Source: Brugia malayi
Taxonomy: Eukaryota > Nematoda > Chromadorea > Rhabditida > Onchocercidae
NCBI RefSeq assembly: GCF_000002995.4
Contig: NW_025062479.1
Coordinates: forward strand, 13,417,721-13,481,720
DNA: 64,000 bases
Direction of reading: 5' to 3'
The position numbers were made by a program, and so were the translations under genes. Position 1 is the first letter of the stretch. The number at the start of each line of letters is the position of its first letter. The notes below the pieces were generated by a model. The model was given only the letters and a program-made list of their open reading frames with translations. It did no database searches and was not told the DNA's origin. Below are positions 25,241 to 37,059 of the stretch, in pieces.

Positions 25241-28200
25241 ATGGTTGATAATGAAATGATTGTGCATGATAAAGCTCTCAGGAAACAGCAACAGCAGGAA
25301 AAATCATCCATTTATCAACCTCAATCATCCTCACATACAAATGGACGTAATGAATTGTCACCAGTTGAAGTTTTTTATTTAGATGTTATATGATTTAAAA
25401 ATTTTCCGTATTATTAGGGAATAAGAATAGTAAGAATAAATGTTTCATAACTGATAATAATTTCATAATTAGCCATGTTTGAAAGCAGTATTTGCTATCA
25501 AAATAAAACTTACTGCTCACATAGAATCTTTCAATAAATTTAACTTCATTCATTAAAACTAATTGCTTTGTGAAACACTAAATTTGAAAATAAATGATAT
25601 TGTTTTTGTTTAAGTGCTATTCGTTATGCTAATGCAGTTGTATTCTAGTTGAAATACGACACAGGACAGATCATTCGGAACGGGCATCCAACAATCGATC
25701 TCGAAAATTAGTCGTAGGAAAAGAAGATGAACGGGTGAAAAAAAATTTCTTGCAATTTTGGTATTTTTAATGATGCAAAGGAACATCATGAATGTTCCTT
25801 ATTAATTAGTGCTTTCAACATGTATTTCAGGTTATAAGTGGAAAATTCGATTTTGGTGATCGAGACGAAAAGCCTTCATTTAATATCACTTTACCACTTT
25901 TGAAAGAAGTAGCAGCGTTTCATTTTTTTTTTACAAAATTATTGTTTAATTTCAGAAGTCAAAATCAATAACTTAAGCGAATAATTTGGACAAACAAAGT
26001 TTCTTTTTTTTTTCAATATAATCAGTGAATCACTAATTTATTAGGTTGAGAGCAAAGAATGGACAATTGATGAACTCAGAATATTGCACAACTGTATAAA
26101 TTCGTAAGTTAATTGTTAATATTGAGGGTTTTCATCCAACTTATTGAACTTGAATAAATATTCATGATTTTATTGCATTTCCTTGCTTTCTTCATGCATT
26201 TTTAAAACCCGTAAAACTTTTTGATCCATATATAAGGAATTAAGCATTGGATTATGAAACCGTGGAATTAAATTTTAAAAGCATATCGTTTCTTTTCTGC
26301 TATTCCAATGTTTTGGAATGCAAGATCCGAGTGAACGATGTTACATTGGTGTTAGTGTGCATTTAATTTTTTGTTGATTTGAGTTTTGTTAATTAAAGTT
26401 AAATGAAAACATTTAAAAGATATTCTATCGTTTGATTTTATATGCTATTTAGTTATGGTATGAATGACAATTGCCTTTTCAATGCAACAAAAAATATCCC
26501 AAACCGTTCGACGCTTGATATACAAGAAAAAATTTCTGGAATTCGTGAACTGACACGGCTGAGACACGAGATGCGAGTTGAAGCACGAAAGACCGAATGG
26601 CTGAAGAAAGTCATATTACCTTCTAAAACTAGTGAGGTAAATTTTCTTTTTTTTAATATTGAATTATATGTATATACTTAAGGTAATGTTAACGGCACAA
26701 TCATTTCATCAGCGCATTGAGCGCTAATTTTTTTTTTAGGATTCACGATGGTTTATTAACTCTTAGCTGACCTGTTTGAATTCTTCTGAAACAGCTATGG
26801 AAACTTTTTGTTGTTTATCTTTGGTTACTTCTTCGGGATGATAGACCATACGGATTGAAGAATTATGGAAGCTAATATAAATGAACTATAATGAATCATT
26901 TGCTTCATAAAACTAACATGTTTATACATCATGCTGTGTATTCGTTGCACATCCATTTACTTTTGAAGAAAAATTATAAACTGCTTTAAGTACAAAAAAA
27001 ATTTTTCTAGATCCAAGATTGGTCGAACGCTGTTCATGTTATTCAGAATAGAAAACGCCGAATCAATGATTATACTGATTCGGCTGTCTTAGTGAGTTTT
27101 TTTCTTGCTTTTTTCTTTCGAAAATTATAATTTATAATAATATTGGGTAGAACTGGAGTTGTTATTCATAATTATTCTAGAACAATCTAATATTTTTATA
27201 TTTTTGGCCATACAATTATGTATCAGATTATTTATGACGAAACAGTTACGCTTCATAAGCTAAAACTAATTTCATTTTTAAATAATGCTTTTTAAAATTT
27301 ATCACGCCGCTGTATATTAAAAAACATGAGTTCCTCACTTACTGAATATAATAGTTCTTTCAATTGAATATTTTTTCCATAGTAATAGATTAAATATAGA
27401 ATCTTACTATATAATAAGTATCACCCGAAAGAGTGTTGATTTCAGGATTATTTGGCACATGAAGTTAAATGTCGACCAGCATCTGTGGATACTAGAAAAT
27501 ATTTCAGGGTAACCGACTCATCCTATGCTCCATGTGCTAATAGAAGACAGATTGTTGATTGTGCCGATTATTATCGTTTTTTACAGGCTTGTCTTTCGGG
27601 AACGGCAACAGTGAGTTGTAAACCTTTTGGTTAGTTTTTTTTTTTTTTTTTTTTTCTTGTATTCTATTTATAATATATCAGTTAAAAGATCGCATCATTA
27701 AAGTTATTGAAATATCGTGCTGGGTTCAATTTGATTCACAAAAATTTTTTTTTTTCTGGTAAAGATGACAGATCGAAAATGATTAGATGTTTAGGTGACC
27801 AAATACTTCGGGTTAAGTCGTCTTAGTAGATTTAATACGTCGAACATTTATTCGATTTTTATAATTTTACTAGTAAATGATTTTTCATCCCTAATTTTAA
27901 AGATTCTATGCTATTTGAATCCATCTATCTGAAAATCATTATGGGTCGTTTTCTTTACAAGTTTCTAATTTGACATGTTTACCCTATCAAGTAGCTTTTG
28001 TTTTATCGAAAACTGTCCTGTTTGTTTGTCTTTCCAGTTTTCAATTTTTCAAGATAATCAAAAGTCTGAATTGCAGATTCTGCTATAATTTTGAATATTT
28101 TGGAAGAAATTCAAAAAGAAGTTGATGATCCAAAGCATGAAAAAAGGCGACGAATACTGGCTGGAATGTTTCGAAATATACAGTCCGGTGATTTGTCTGA

Positions 28201-28306
28201 TTACGATTTTCCAGATACAACTGGTAGTGATGACATGTTATGTGTACAACTGAATCCTTTAAATTTGATGCGTGAAATGTTGGAAACAGGTAATGAGCAG
28301 TCTTAA
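25241..28306 (+). CDS. Myb/SANT-like protein, proposed SNAPC2 (SNAP45)-like snRNA-activating complex subunit
   Basis: Predicted 335 aa from 8 phase-consistent exons: 25241-25346, 25649-25734, 25831-25908, 26045-26103, 26453-26636, 27011-27091, 27446-27629, 28077-28306. Seen directly: a polar Gln/Ser-rich N-terminus; a Myb/SANT-like helix set at about 94-140 (EWTIDELRILHNCINSYG, then IPNRSTLDIQEKI); basic RHEMRVEARK; a short IQDWSNAV block; then DYYRFLQACLSG and DSAIILNILEEI; an acidic stretch; and QLNPLNLMREML near the end. From memory of human SNAPC2, the same order occurs there: a Trp-led SANT region ending GRSEAEI, AREAI, IEVWTDLAE, IYKYLSSVSRSG with AVVLDLL, and a C-terminal LNPF. SNAPc drives snRNA gene transcription. 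The family assignment is inference; the gene itself is well supported. The last exon could splice on at GGTAATG (28290), but no further exon was found. The neighbour on the minus strand ends 230 bases away. Confidence 0.7.
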
Positions 28307-28535
28307 TGCTAGATCTGATATAGTTTGCTAAATTGTTAAAAGTAATGCAGTATTGATTGTGATAATATATTTCACTGAGGTTGCTGTGGAAGAATATTTC
28401 TTAGCTTTTAGAGATCTATCACTGATTGATGATAATCCAAAATAGAAAACTTGATATCATTTTTATCCAAATTGATACACATTTATCAATGAAGGGACTG
28501 ATAATTGTAGAAAACAGGAGTAATATAATAGTAAT

Positions 28536-30862
28536 TCAGAAGTCGTCATCTCTGCATGTATATTCTTCCAGAATCTCCGGCATTTGATAACCAACAATAG
28601 TGTATTTCTCAATTTTACATTCGATTATATCTTGTTGTCGAACCTTCAATTGGGATTTAATTTGAGAAGTAAATACAATAATGAGTGTCGAATTTTAATA
28701 AAGGATGAAATAATGAATATTAAAAAGTAAACAATGACTCTCTCTTATACTTCGCTACCTGGAAGAAAACATTACTTCTTTGAATAGACTTAGATTAAAA
28801 GACAGAAGCGAAAGCAAAAAACGCAAAAGCAATGTCATATTCAATTGGCATATAGAAATGAATGTATGAAGTATATTACGACTAAATCTACTTCCGTACT
28901 TATCTCTGACTTGGAATTTACCTCTCGCGGATGGATATTCTCGGTGATAAGGTTTTTGTCCTCATCAATAAGCATCAATGTTCTATATTCATGTCGTTGT
29001 TTATCAATTGGTTCGCATTGTTCGATTTCTTTTGCCCTTTTAAAAAATCTCACTCGTGGTTGTACATACTGCAAAATAGATCTGAAGGAATTATTCATAG
29101 GTCAAAAGAAAAGTCAAAGGTCACAGTTAGATCACAGTATATCGATATAAAAACAAAAGATACGAGTATAAATTACAACGATAATAATAATGGATGAGGT
29201 ATCATATCTATCGTAGTAAATGAAATATTGAAAAAACAAACAGTTATTTGATTGATTTTATTTATAACCATTAAACATTTATGATATTCGATCTTTCAGA
29301 ATAACTAATTTCTCCTTCAAATAAATTATTTTTATTCTTAACGTGGTTTTAGCTCGGAATTTATTTTAAAATGTATTCGAAAAGTTTGACAAATTTGACT
29401 GGGCACCTGAAGTGTATCATGTGATGAAACTTCTCGACTTTTGCTTCCTTCCCAAGTTTCTTTTTCATTTTGCATAACTTCTTCAACTTTTTGTATTGAT
29501 TCCTATTGAAAATTGAAATCAGTTTATTGATTTTTATATAATATTGACTGATCAGTAAATGGCGGGTTTAATATTATTTTCAATTTAGATTCTTTGTAAA
29601 ATCAAATTTAATATATTACAGGAATTTAATTTTTATCAATGCCATTAATTTGGCTGATTGTATAATTTAGCAAGAAGATAATACTGTTTGAGAACACTGT
29701 GTTTCTTCAGCAGTTTGTGTTTGATTGGATTTTGTAATTTCCAAATTCTGAAAAAGAGAACAATAGGAAATTTCAGTGAAGGGTTAGCGCTTGAAATAAA
29801 TGGTAAATTAGTCTTTGAGAAGTTAATTAAAAATGATAAATTGCTCACGGCATAGTAGATTGATGCTAAAACCATATATATATAAAGCGTTCAATGATTA
29901 GCTTTTTATTTCCATTGAAAAAAAGGAAAAACAAATTATTTGATTTTAAATGTAGGATTATTTCTGTTGTATCAAATGAGTTTGCTGCTTCTTTTTTGAT
30001 AATATTTTTTTTTTTGGAAAAATTTCTGTCCATTCTTTCATTTTCCTTTTTTCTTAATCCTTTTTTTATTCCCAGTTATTAAACCATTGAATTGTATAAA
30101 TGGTATAAGGAATCAGTTGATAAGTCATTATTGAATGATTACTTTTATCAGTGATAACATTTAATCATTATCACAAACGGTTTTAACCTAAATATATTCT
30201 TGCCAGTCGTAAGCTTTTTTATTTCTTTCGTGATATTTAAAAGCATTCCATTTCATTGAAAAGTTCATGTGTATATTTTATAATTTAGTAAGTTTTTATA
30301 ATCGATTAGGACGTTAATTTATTAAGATTTTACGATTTACAGGTGTTTGTTTTTGAATTTCTGCTACAACTTCTATTTGTTTTTGCGGCATTTTTTCTGG
30401 TGATTCATTAAGAATAATCGTAGATTGTGTATTTTCAAGTTTCATTTGTTGAATTTCCTTTTCTGAGATATTACGACTCTGTGGTACTATCTGTAATTCT
30501 TGTTATTTTTCAGTTAAATTATATATTTTCATAGAAATTACACACATTTCTAAAATTTTTGAAATTGACAATAATTAAACCAATTACAAAGATCATTGAT
30601 TCATAAATGACTAGAATATTAATATAAAATGAATAGTTGATGAATTGGAACTATGATTAAGTCCAGTTGTAATGTTTTAAAATTTAACTAATCTTTAATT
30701 CTAAAACTATTCTCTTTTCTTAATTATATTAACTTTCCAATTAAAGAAAAAGAAAACTTTCGGATCGTCTATAAATTTCCCGAACTTTGCTTTCTTTTTA
30801 CATGCGCATAGCGGTAACAACAGTAACAAAGTTATAATTATCACTGATAAGGTAGCAATCAT
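28536..30862 (-). CDS. Unknown single-pass membrane protein with charged cytoplasmic tail
   Basis: Not recognised. Six phase-0 exons join into 222 aa: 30862-30758, 30490-30341, 29747-29685, 29502-29407, 29068-28922, 28643-28536. The N-terminus is a hydrophobic anchor (MIATLSVIIITLLLLLPL) followed by CAC and a basic KKKAK stop-transfer stretch. The rest is polar and acidic: NISEKEIQQMK, VVAEIQKQTP, QKVEEVMQNEKETWEG, RFFKRAKEIEQCEP, and a C-terminus ending YTCRDDDF. The two cysteines after the anchor could be palmitoylated. The frame stays open upstream to an acceptor at about 30924 (FFHRLISPINTD), so a longer N-terminus or an extra first exon is possible. The exon 4/5 junction is uncertain: read-through from 29407 also gives a plausible stop near 29340, which would make a shorter protein. 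The acceptor of the last exon (TTGAAG) is weak. Confidence 0.55.
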
Positions 30863-31738
30863 CACTTGAATGTTGAACCGAATGCTATCAGTATTAATCG
30901 GACTGATCAATCGATGAAAAAATCTGCGTAAAATTATTACTGACTAGAAACTTAAAGAAAAACCGTATGAAGTTTCGACTACTTCAAAACGAAGTGATAA
31001 CTAATGTATAGATAATTAAATCCTAAAAGTAGTAGCAGCTTTGAAAAACGAAATTAAAAAACACGATTGTATTTGAGTTGTATTATATTTTATGATCATT
31101 GATTAATTATATGATTATTTTGTGTGATTTATCAACAATAATTTATGTTGCATGGAAATTTTTTTTTCTTTTTTATCAAAATAAAAATGCTTTAACATTG
31201 AAAACTTTCAGACAAAAAAAAAACCACTGAAAGTAAATACCATCTGTTTGCCGACTTATTTATTTCATCAAAATTAATTTTTTAATTTATCAATTTCCTT
31301 AACTTACCGAAAATCAATAAGCTGAACTGATTAAGATTTGATTAATATCCATCTAAAATTTAAACAATGACATAAATCATTATTTATAAAAGTAAACCTT
31401 TTTTGCACTTACTTAAGAGACAGAAGTGTAAGATAGGAACCGACCACCTCATAGGTAATCATTAACAAAAATTAGCTGTGCTGCTTTGCTACGACAGCTA
31501 TTTAAATAGCTTCAGAAATTGAAAGTGTTAAAAAAAAAAAATCTTTTATATTCCAAGAACTAACAAAATCACTTTACGTTAGTTAACGGTTAGTTGAAAA
31601 TATGTAGTGATTGAATATAGAAACTTTTATGTTTCACTCGTAAATATGTAAAGCACATATAAACATATAACATAAAATACGTACAATGAGCAAAAATAAA
31701 TATCATATTTGAAAATATTTTTGCAGTTTCCATTTTTC
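30863..31738. other. Intergenic stretch with a perfect palindrome
   Basis: This separates the rpb-12 stop from the putative start of the membrane-protein gene. It includes open sequence that could be upstream exon or leader of that gene (30863-30923). It also contains a TAGCTGT/ACAGCTA inverted repeat at 31473-31500 and the overlapping 16-base perfect palindrome AGCTATTTAAATAGCT at 31496-31511. No gene is seen. Confidence 0.5.
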
Positions 31739-32655
31739 TCAACGTGCATCATAAACCATCACTGAAATAGAAAACTTTTTATTCTTTAGCATTGATTAAT
31801 CTCTAAGTGTAATATTCTCGAGAACATTAAGATGATTTCCAAAGTCAGAGCTATATAAGACTTCATGTTTTCCACCATACATTTCGGGCTGGAAGTTAAT
31901 TTTGTTAAAAATTTCTAACGAATTCAATCTATTTATTTGTCACAGGAGAAGTAAATCATGCAAAAATTTATTTATGTAAAAGATTTTCCAGAAAGCAGCA
32001 TTAATATTAGTAGTTCGATATTTTCATTAAATGATTAAAAGGAAATTGAAAAATACTATTACAATGAAAAGAACTAATTTAGGTAAAGTGTGATGATGCT
32101 CAAATCAAACACCGTGTTCCTAATAAAATATCATTTTCCGAAAGAACAACTACGGCCAAAAAGATTAATCATTTGTGAAGCAGAAAAAAACGGATAAAAG
32201 TCCGCACAACAAAATACAACCAAAAAACAGCAAACTGACATTTTAAAACATTTTCTTTGTTAAATTGTAAGCAAAACGAATTCCTGCAACTTACACTTCC
32301 GGCAACGTTTTTTATACAATATCCTGTAACCACATTCTCGACATCTGATCGCATCCTTTGGACGGATTTCATTCTCGCTGTGACATTCTCAAAAAAAAAA
32401 CAAAGTTTAAAAAACTTTAGGAAATAAAAAATCAAATGATCACTTTTAACTTCCTTTAAAAAAGAAAAAGGAAAAAATATACCGACCAAACTGAAATCAA
32501 ATGGACGACAGAAAGAAAAAAAAGAATCAGTTCATGATTATATTGATTTAATCCATCATTATTTAATCTATGTACTAACCTCCACAAATGTAGATCATGC
32601 TATTAGTCTTTGCTGACCCACCAGCACTTGGAGTTGGAGTTGAACTGCCTTCCAT
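31739..32655 (-). CDS. rpb-12: DNA-directed RNA polymerases I, II and III subunit RPABC4 (RPB12)
   Basis: Predicted 63 aa from three exons: 32655-32580, 32387-32295 and a 23-nt terminal exon 31761-31739. This is the smallest shared subunit of the three nuclear RNA polymerases; it binds zinc and sits in the Rpb3/10/11/12 assembly subcomplex. The N-terminus is a low-complexity linker of about 18 residues. [14 protein letters not shown] follows, then [14 protein letters not shown], giving the four zinc cysteines as two CxxC pairs. The last exon supplies LMVYDAR and the stop, matching the conserved family ending. Without that exon the frame would end in an unrelated tail, which is why I looked for it; its acceptor TATTTCAG and the phase both fit. 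A TTTTCAG acceptor 14 bases upstream of the ATG suggests spliced-leader addition. Confidence 0.95.
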
Positions 32656-32676
32656 TACTAAATTATTTTCTGAAAA
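32656..32676 (-). promoter_or_regulatory. Candidate trans-splice acceptor and 14-nt leader of rpb-12
   Basis: On the minus strand TTTTCAG (32676-32670) is followed by 14 bases (32669-32656) and then the rpb-12 ATG. This is the usual position and consensus for nematode SL1 addition. A cis-spliced 5' exon further upstream cannot be excluded. Confidence 0.5.
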
Positions 32677-33639
32677 CGAAATAACAAAAGAGAAGAAATC
32701 TGCAATAACAATGAAAAAAATTTTATAATTACCAGTGTTAAAGCCAACACAACACATTCAAAGCATAAATATCTGTTTATCAATTGCTTCTGACATTTAA
32801 CCCTACAAACAAATGTGTAAAATAAATCATTCCAAATACTTTTTATGAAAAATTCATTTCAAAGAAATTTTATGTCTCTAAAAAAATACAAATGAAAAAT
32901 GGAACAAAAATCCACAACCATACTACAACATTCAACAATTTGTAAATTAAAAGGACAGCCCAACTAAAGCTATTAATTCAGCGTACATATTTCATGGAAG
33001 TTCAATTTTAATGCGGTGGCTCCGTGAAATCCTTCACCTCTAAAGCATCAAAAGTATGTGGTAATACTTAGTGGCGACACATTTGCGCATAGCATTAATT
33101 ATGGAAATTTGTGCATTTTGTAGTGATTGCAATAGTGAAACTATTAAAATAGGTTTTTTTTTTAAAAAAAATATTTATCTTCATTTATACCAAAGTAAGA
33201 ACGAAAATTAAATAACCAATAATCAAATAAAAAGCACAATTCATAATCAAAAGGCACAATTAAATGCACTAATAGCAGCATATTAGAATGAAAAATCAAA
33301 ATGTTTGCCACATTAAATAATTATTAAAATTTAAACCATTATTCAGAAAAAAATATGGCACAAGCATATTTTACTTGTCTCATTACTTTAATAGTAGCAA
33401 AGTATTAAAATATTCAAAAAAAAGAAAAGAAAAAAAGGAAAGAATAAAAATAATGCCAAATAATCATTGTATTAATAAATTGGTGATCAATTCATAATTT
33501 TGTGATGATTAATTGTAAAGCTAAATTGAATTTCAAAAATATTTCATAATTAAATAAATTGAATTTGATTAGCATTTATGCTTTTTTCGGAAAATAGGAG
33601 AATCAAAAAAAAAACAGGTAAAATGAACAATATTGACCG
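32677..33639. other. Intergenic stretch between the beta-propeller gene and rpb-12
   Basis: No coding signal. A GC-richer patch at about 32.99-33.12 kb contains small inverted repeats (GTGAA-ATCC-TTCAC; GCGGTGGCTCCG). The rest is AT-rich filler with A/T homopolymers. It holds the 3' flank of the 33640 gene and the upstream region of rpb-12, both on the minus strand. Confidence 0.5.
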
Positions 33640-36140
33640 TTAATGACCGAAGCTAACATCTGAAATCATTTGTAGTCTTCTAGCATCCCAATTTGTTGCA
33701 TCAACAATTGGATCATTTACCCATAACTCTCGCCCATCTTCTACCTCAAAAATTTACAAATTATATTCAGTTAGTTAAAAAGTAAATTATAATTATTAAA
33801 ATTTAAGCTAAATTATAAAAAATTTGCAGTATAAGATATGAAAAAGTTTTGAAATGTATTTAAAAAGATTGAATATGCACTTTTTCCTTTTTTTCTTTCT
33901 TCATTCATTACTTATTAAAATCATTCATTAAATAGCAAAACTAGAAAAACTTAAAATTATGCAAAGCTAACAAATTAATACAATGACGAAAAACTGATAC
34001 ATGTGGGTCATTTTGTAAAAATAGAAAATATACATTTGCGCTTTAGAAAAGGTTAAAATCGCACACTTTTCTCGTTCTTAACTTATTACAAACCACATTT
34101 TTTTAACCTTTTTTAAATTCCGTTTCTGACTTTCTGTTTTTTCACATTTTTTCTTTTTTTTTTTTAATGATCTTAACTTTCAAAGAATTTGTACAATTCA
34201 CGCTATCTAAATGATAGCAGATGTTCAAATAAAAAATGCATTCAAATGTAACTTCAAAATAAATTGTACATTTATTTTTCCGTTTAATAGTTAAATTTTA
34301 TTAACTTTAGGACGAATACAAGTATTTGGAAAGAAATAACCTTTCGATCGATGGTCCATTTTAGTATTGATTCCATATCACCGTAATCACCAGCACATGT
34401 CACCACAATTGTTTCATCGCCAATTCTATGTGAAGATTTTCAAATGAAATTATTTAAATAAAAACAAAAAAAGAATAAAATCTAAATTAGACAACTTATA
34501 AAATTGATTCGCTTTCTGTTGCTCACCAAAAACCATTAACAATGTCACCATAAACCGTTGACATTGATATGTAAGAATGTGAATTAATTATTAGCCACTA
34601 ATTAAAAACGCTCATGACTTGTAAATATCTATGGAATGATAAAATGATTGTAATTTCTAATTACGACATTATTGTTTTCCCGCTTCTATTTAATTAGAAG
34701 CTAATAATTACTTCATGTTCTTGCTAGTGTCATTCTAATGCTATATTTGATTTCGTTTTTTTTTTTTTTTTTTTAAATTTTTTTTTGTATTACTGATTAC
34801 AGTCTTAATTTTTTCTTATTTTTTTGACAACAGTCTAAGAAAATAAAAAATATTATAATAAAGATTTTTTTTTATGGCATTAATAAACAGATGAAATATG
34901 GTACAGCGATTAGATGCAGTAGTACTTAACAAATAAAATTATAAATTAGCAATGAGAAAAAGATGTTTACCTGGTATGTGCACTACATCTGACCTGTTTA
35001 TCTGATATTTTCAATTTCATTTCAAGTACTAAAGTTATCTTTGACCTGAAATTAAATAATATCAGTCATGATGTATTAACATATTTATTGAATAGTTAGA
35101 ATTGTTTACCCATCGAAATTTCACAACTTTATTTACAAAAAAATAGGGCTTTGATAAATCCAATAATTTCAATTGGATTAAAAATTTAATAAATTAGTTT
35201 ATTTCCCATACCTTTTAGTTTCATCAGTTCCTTGCACTTTTCCGCGTTTTCTATCACCTGTAAAATGATCAAAATCCAATAATTTTATCAAATTTTACCA
35301 TAGCTCTAGTTTCCTAAAATTTTTTGATTAGAATTTATAAAAATGAAATGAAATTTACAAAGCTATAACCATGGAAAAGAAAGAAACAAAATAATGTAAG
35401 CAAAAGCAGAGCAGATATTGCATCAAATTATATGTTTCAGTAAATGAACACGAAAATATTAAATTTATTACTTAAGTGGACTAAAATACTTATTTAAAAA
35501 CTGAACCATTTGCAAATAATATTGGATGTCAGTTAAAGTAACGTTAAAGAAATACTTTCTAATGAATTGGATTCTTTTTGTGGAATAAATTCATCAAATT
35601 CTAAATCTTTCCTTCTGAGCTTGAACATTTCGCTGGAAAAATCATTTGTACTATCTGCTGCAGATTGCACTTTCAATAAGTTGTGCAAATTTGACGACTT
35701 TTTAACTTTTCCACTTTTATAGCCTAAAATAAAAGTAAAATTTCAAAGATTTGAGCGAAAATTTAACTACTTTTTATTAAAATATTTATTCGTTAAATAA
35801 TAATTTTTGAAATTGCAATTAAAACTAATATTAGTGTCTTAAATGAAATATTTATTTTACTTAATTAGTATTTTATAATAAGTTATTAACTATTTTGTAC
35901 AAATGATGTTCTACTATTTAACGATGATAGTTAATAGTGACAAAACATGAAAGAAAAAATATTTTATTGTTTATGATCTAATTATAATTAATTTTAATGT
36001 TTCCATTAATTTTTTTTGACATTATAAAATCGAATAAATTATTGAGTAAATTTTTAAACAAAAAATAAACATCAAGTTATTAAAGTCAAAACACTAATGT
36101 TTTCTCCATATTATTTCCTATTATCAATAATAAATTACTT

Positions 36141-36175
<35 letters not shown>

Positions 36176-37028
36176 AAGTCATTTGAATTATTTGTTAATT
36201 TAGCAATTTGGTTAACAATTTGGTTAAGCAATTTGGTAGTTTGAGAATTTGAGAGTAATATTATAATCTGCTTTGGTTTCGTAAATAACAAAGGTGTAAT
36301 TCATAAATTAAAATTAAAAATAGGTTAGAATGATTGTTTATTAACACTGCAACTGTTGGTCTAATTACAGAAGTTATTATTGTATAATTTTTTTCTTATG
36401 AAATTTTTATTTAAAATAAAACAAACAATAAGGAAAACCTTGTTTGTCTTGCTTTGAATAAATCTCAAATAAATCATCATATTCCAATGAATGATGCGAA
36501 ATTGACGATGATGCTAATCCAACATCCAAATTTTTGCTTTTTTTTTCATTTGCTATCCACCAATGTTTTGCAGCACTTTTATGATTATTTTTCGTCATGG
36601 ATGATCGAAGAAGGAATGATGAACGCTTCCGCATCGGAACTAAAATACATTTTTTATATCATTATCAAAATTTAATATTTTGATATTAAAAAAATAAATT
36701 ATATGAAATAAGAACAAGAATGCACGGTCAATAATAGATGAGCATGGAAATGGAATTTAATTATTAATGCAAAAAAAAAAAATCAAATCAGGAATTAAGA
36801 GAGATCGACAAAAGATTTAAGACATAATAATTAATAGTGAATATATTAACTGTTAATGAATTTGCTAATTTAAGTGATAGAAGTAGTGAAACACATTTTT
36901 ACAGAATAAAATCACAATGATAAAAATGCTATATTTTAGAAGTTGTTTAACTTTTATATATTACATAACTCTTTTTTTCCATTTTGCAAGGATAATCTTT
37001 TAGAGTTATATCATTGGCCTGAATTTAC

Positions 37029-37059
<31 letters not shown>

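Noticed and set aside
26285..26350. Possible extra exon reading LLFQCFGMQDPSERCYIG
   Set aside because: Its only acceptor would break phase with the preceding exon, while 26103 joins 26453 in phase and keeps the SANT helix continuous.
28845..29197. Two plus-strand open frames of 88-101 codons
   Set aside because: They are antisense shadows of the exon at 29068-28922, whose minus frame is splice-bounded and joins neighbouring exons in phase.
36454..36675. 73-codon plus-strand frame
   Set aside because: Antisense shadow of the exon 36639-36439 of the propeller gene.
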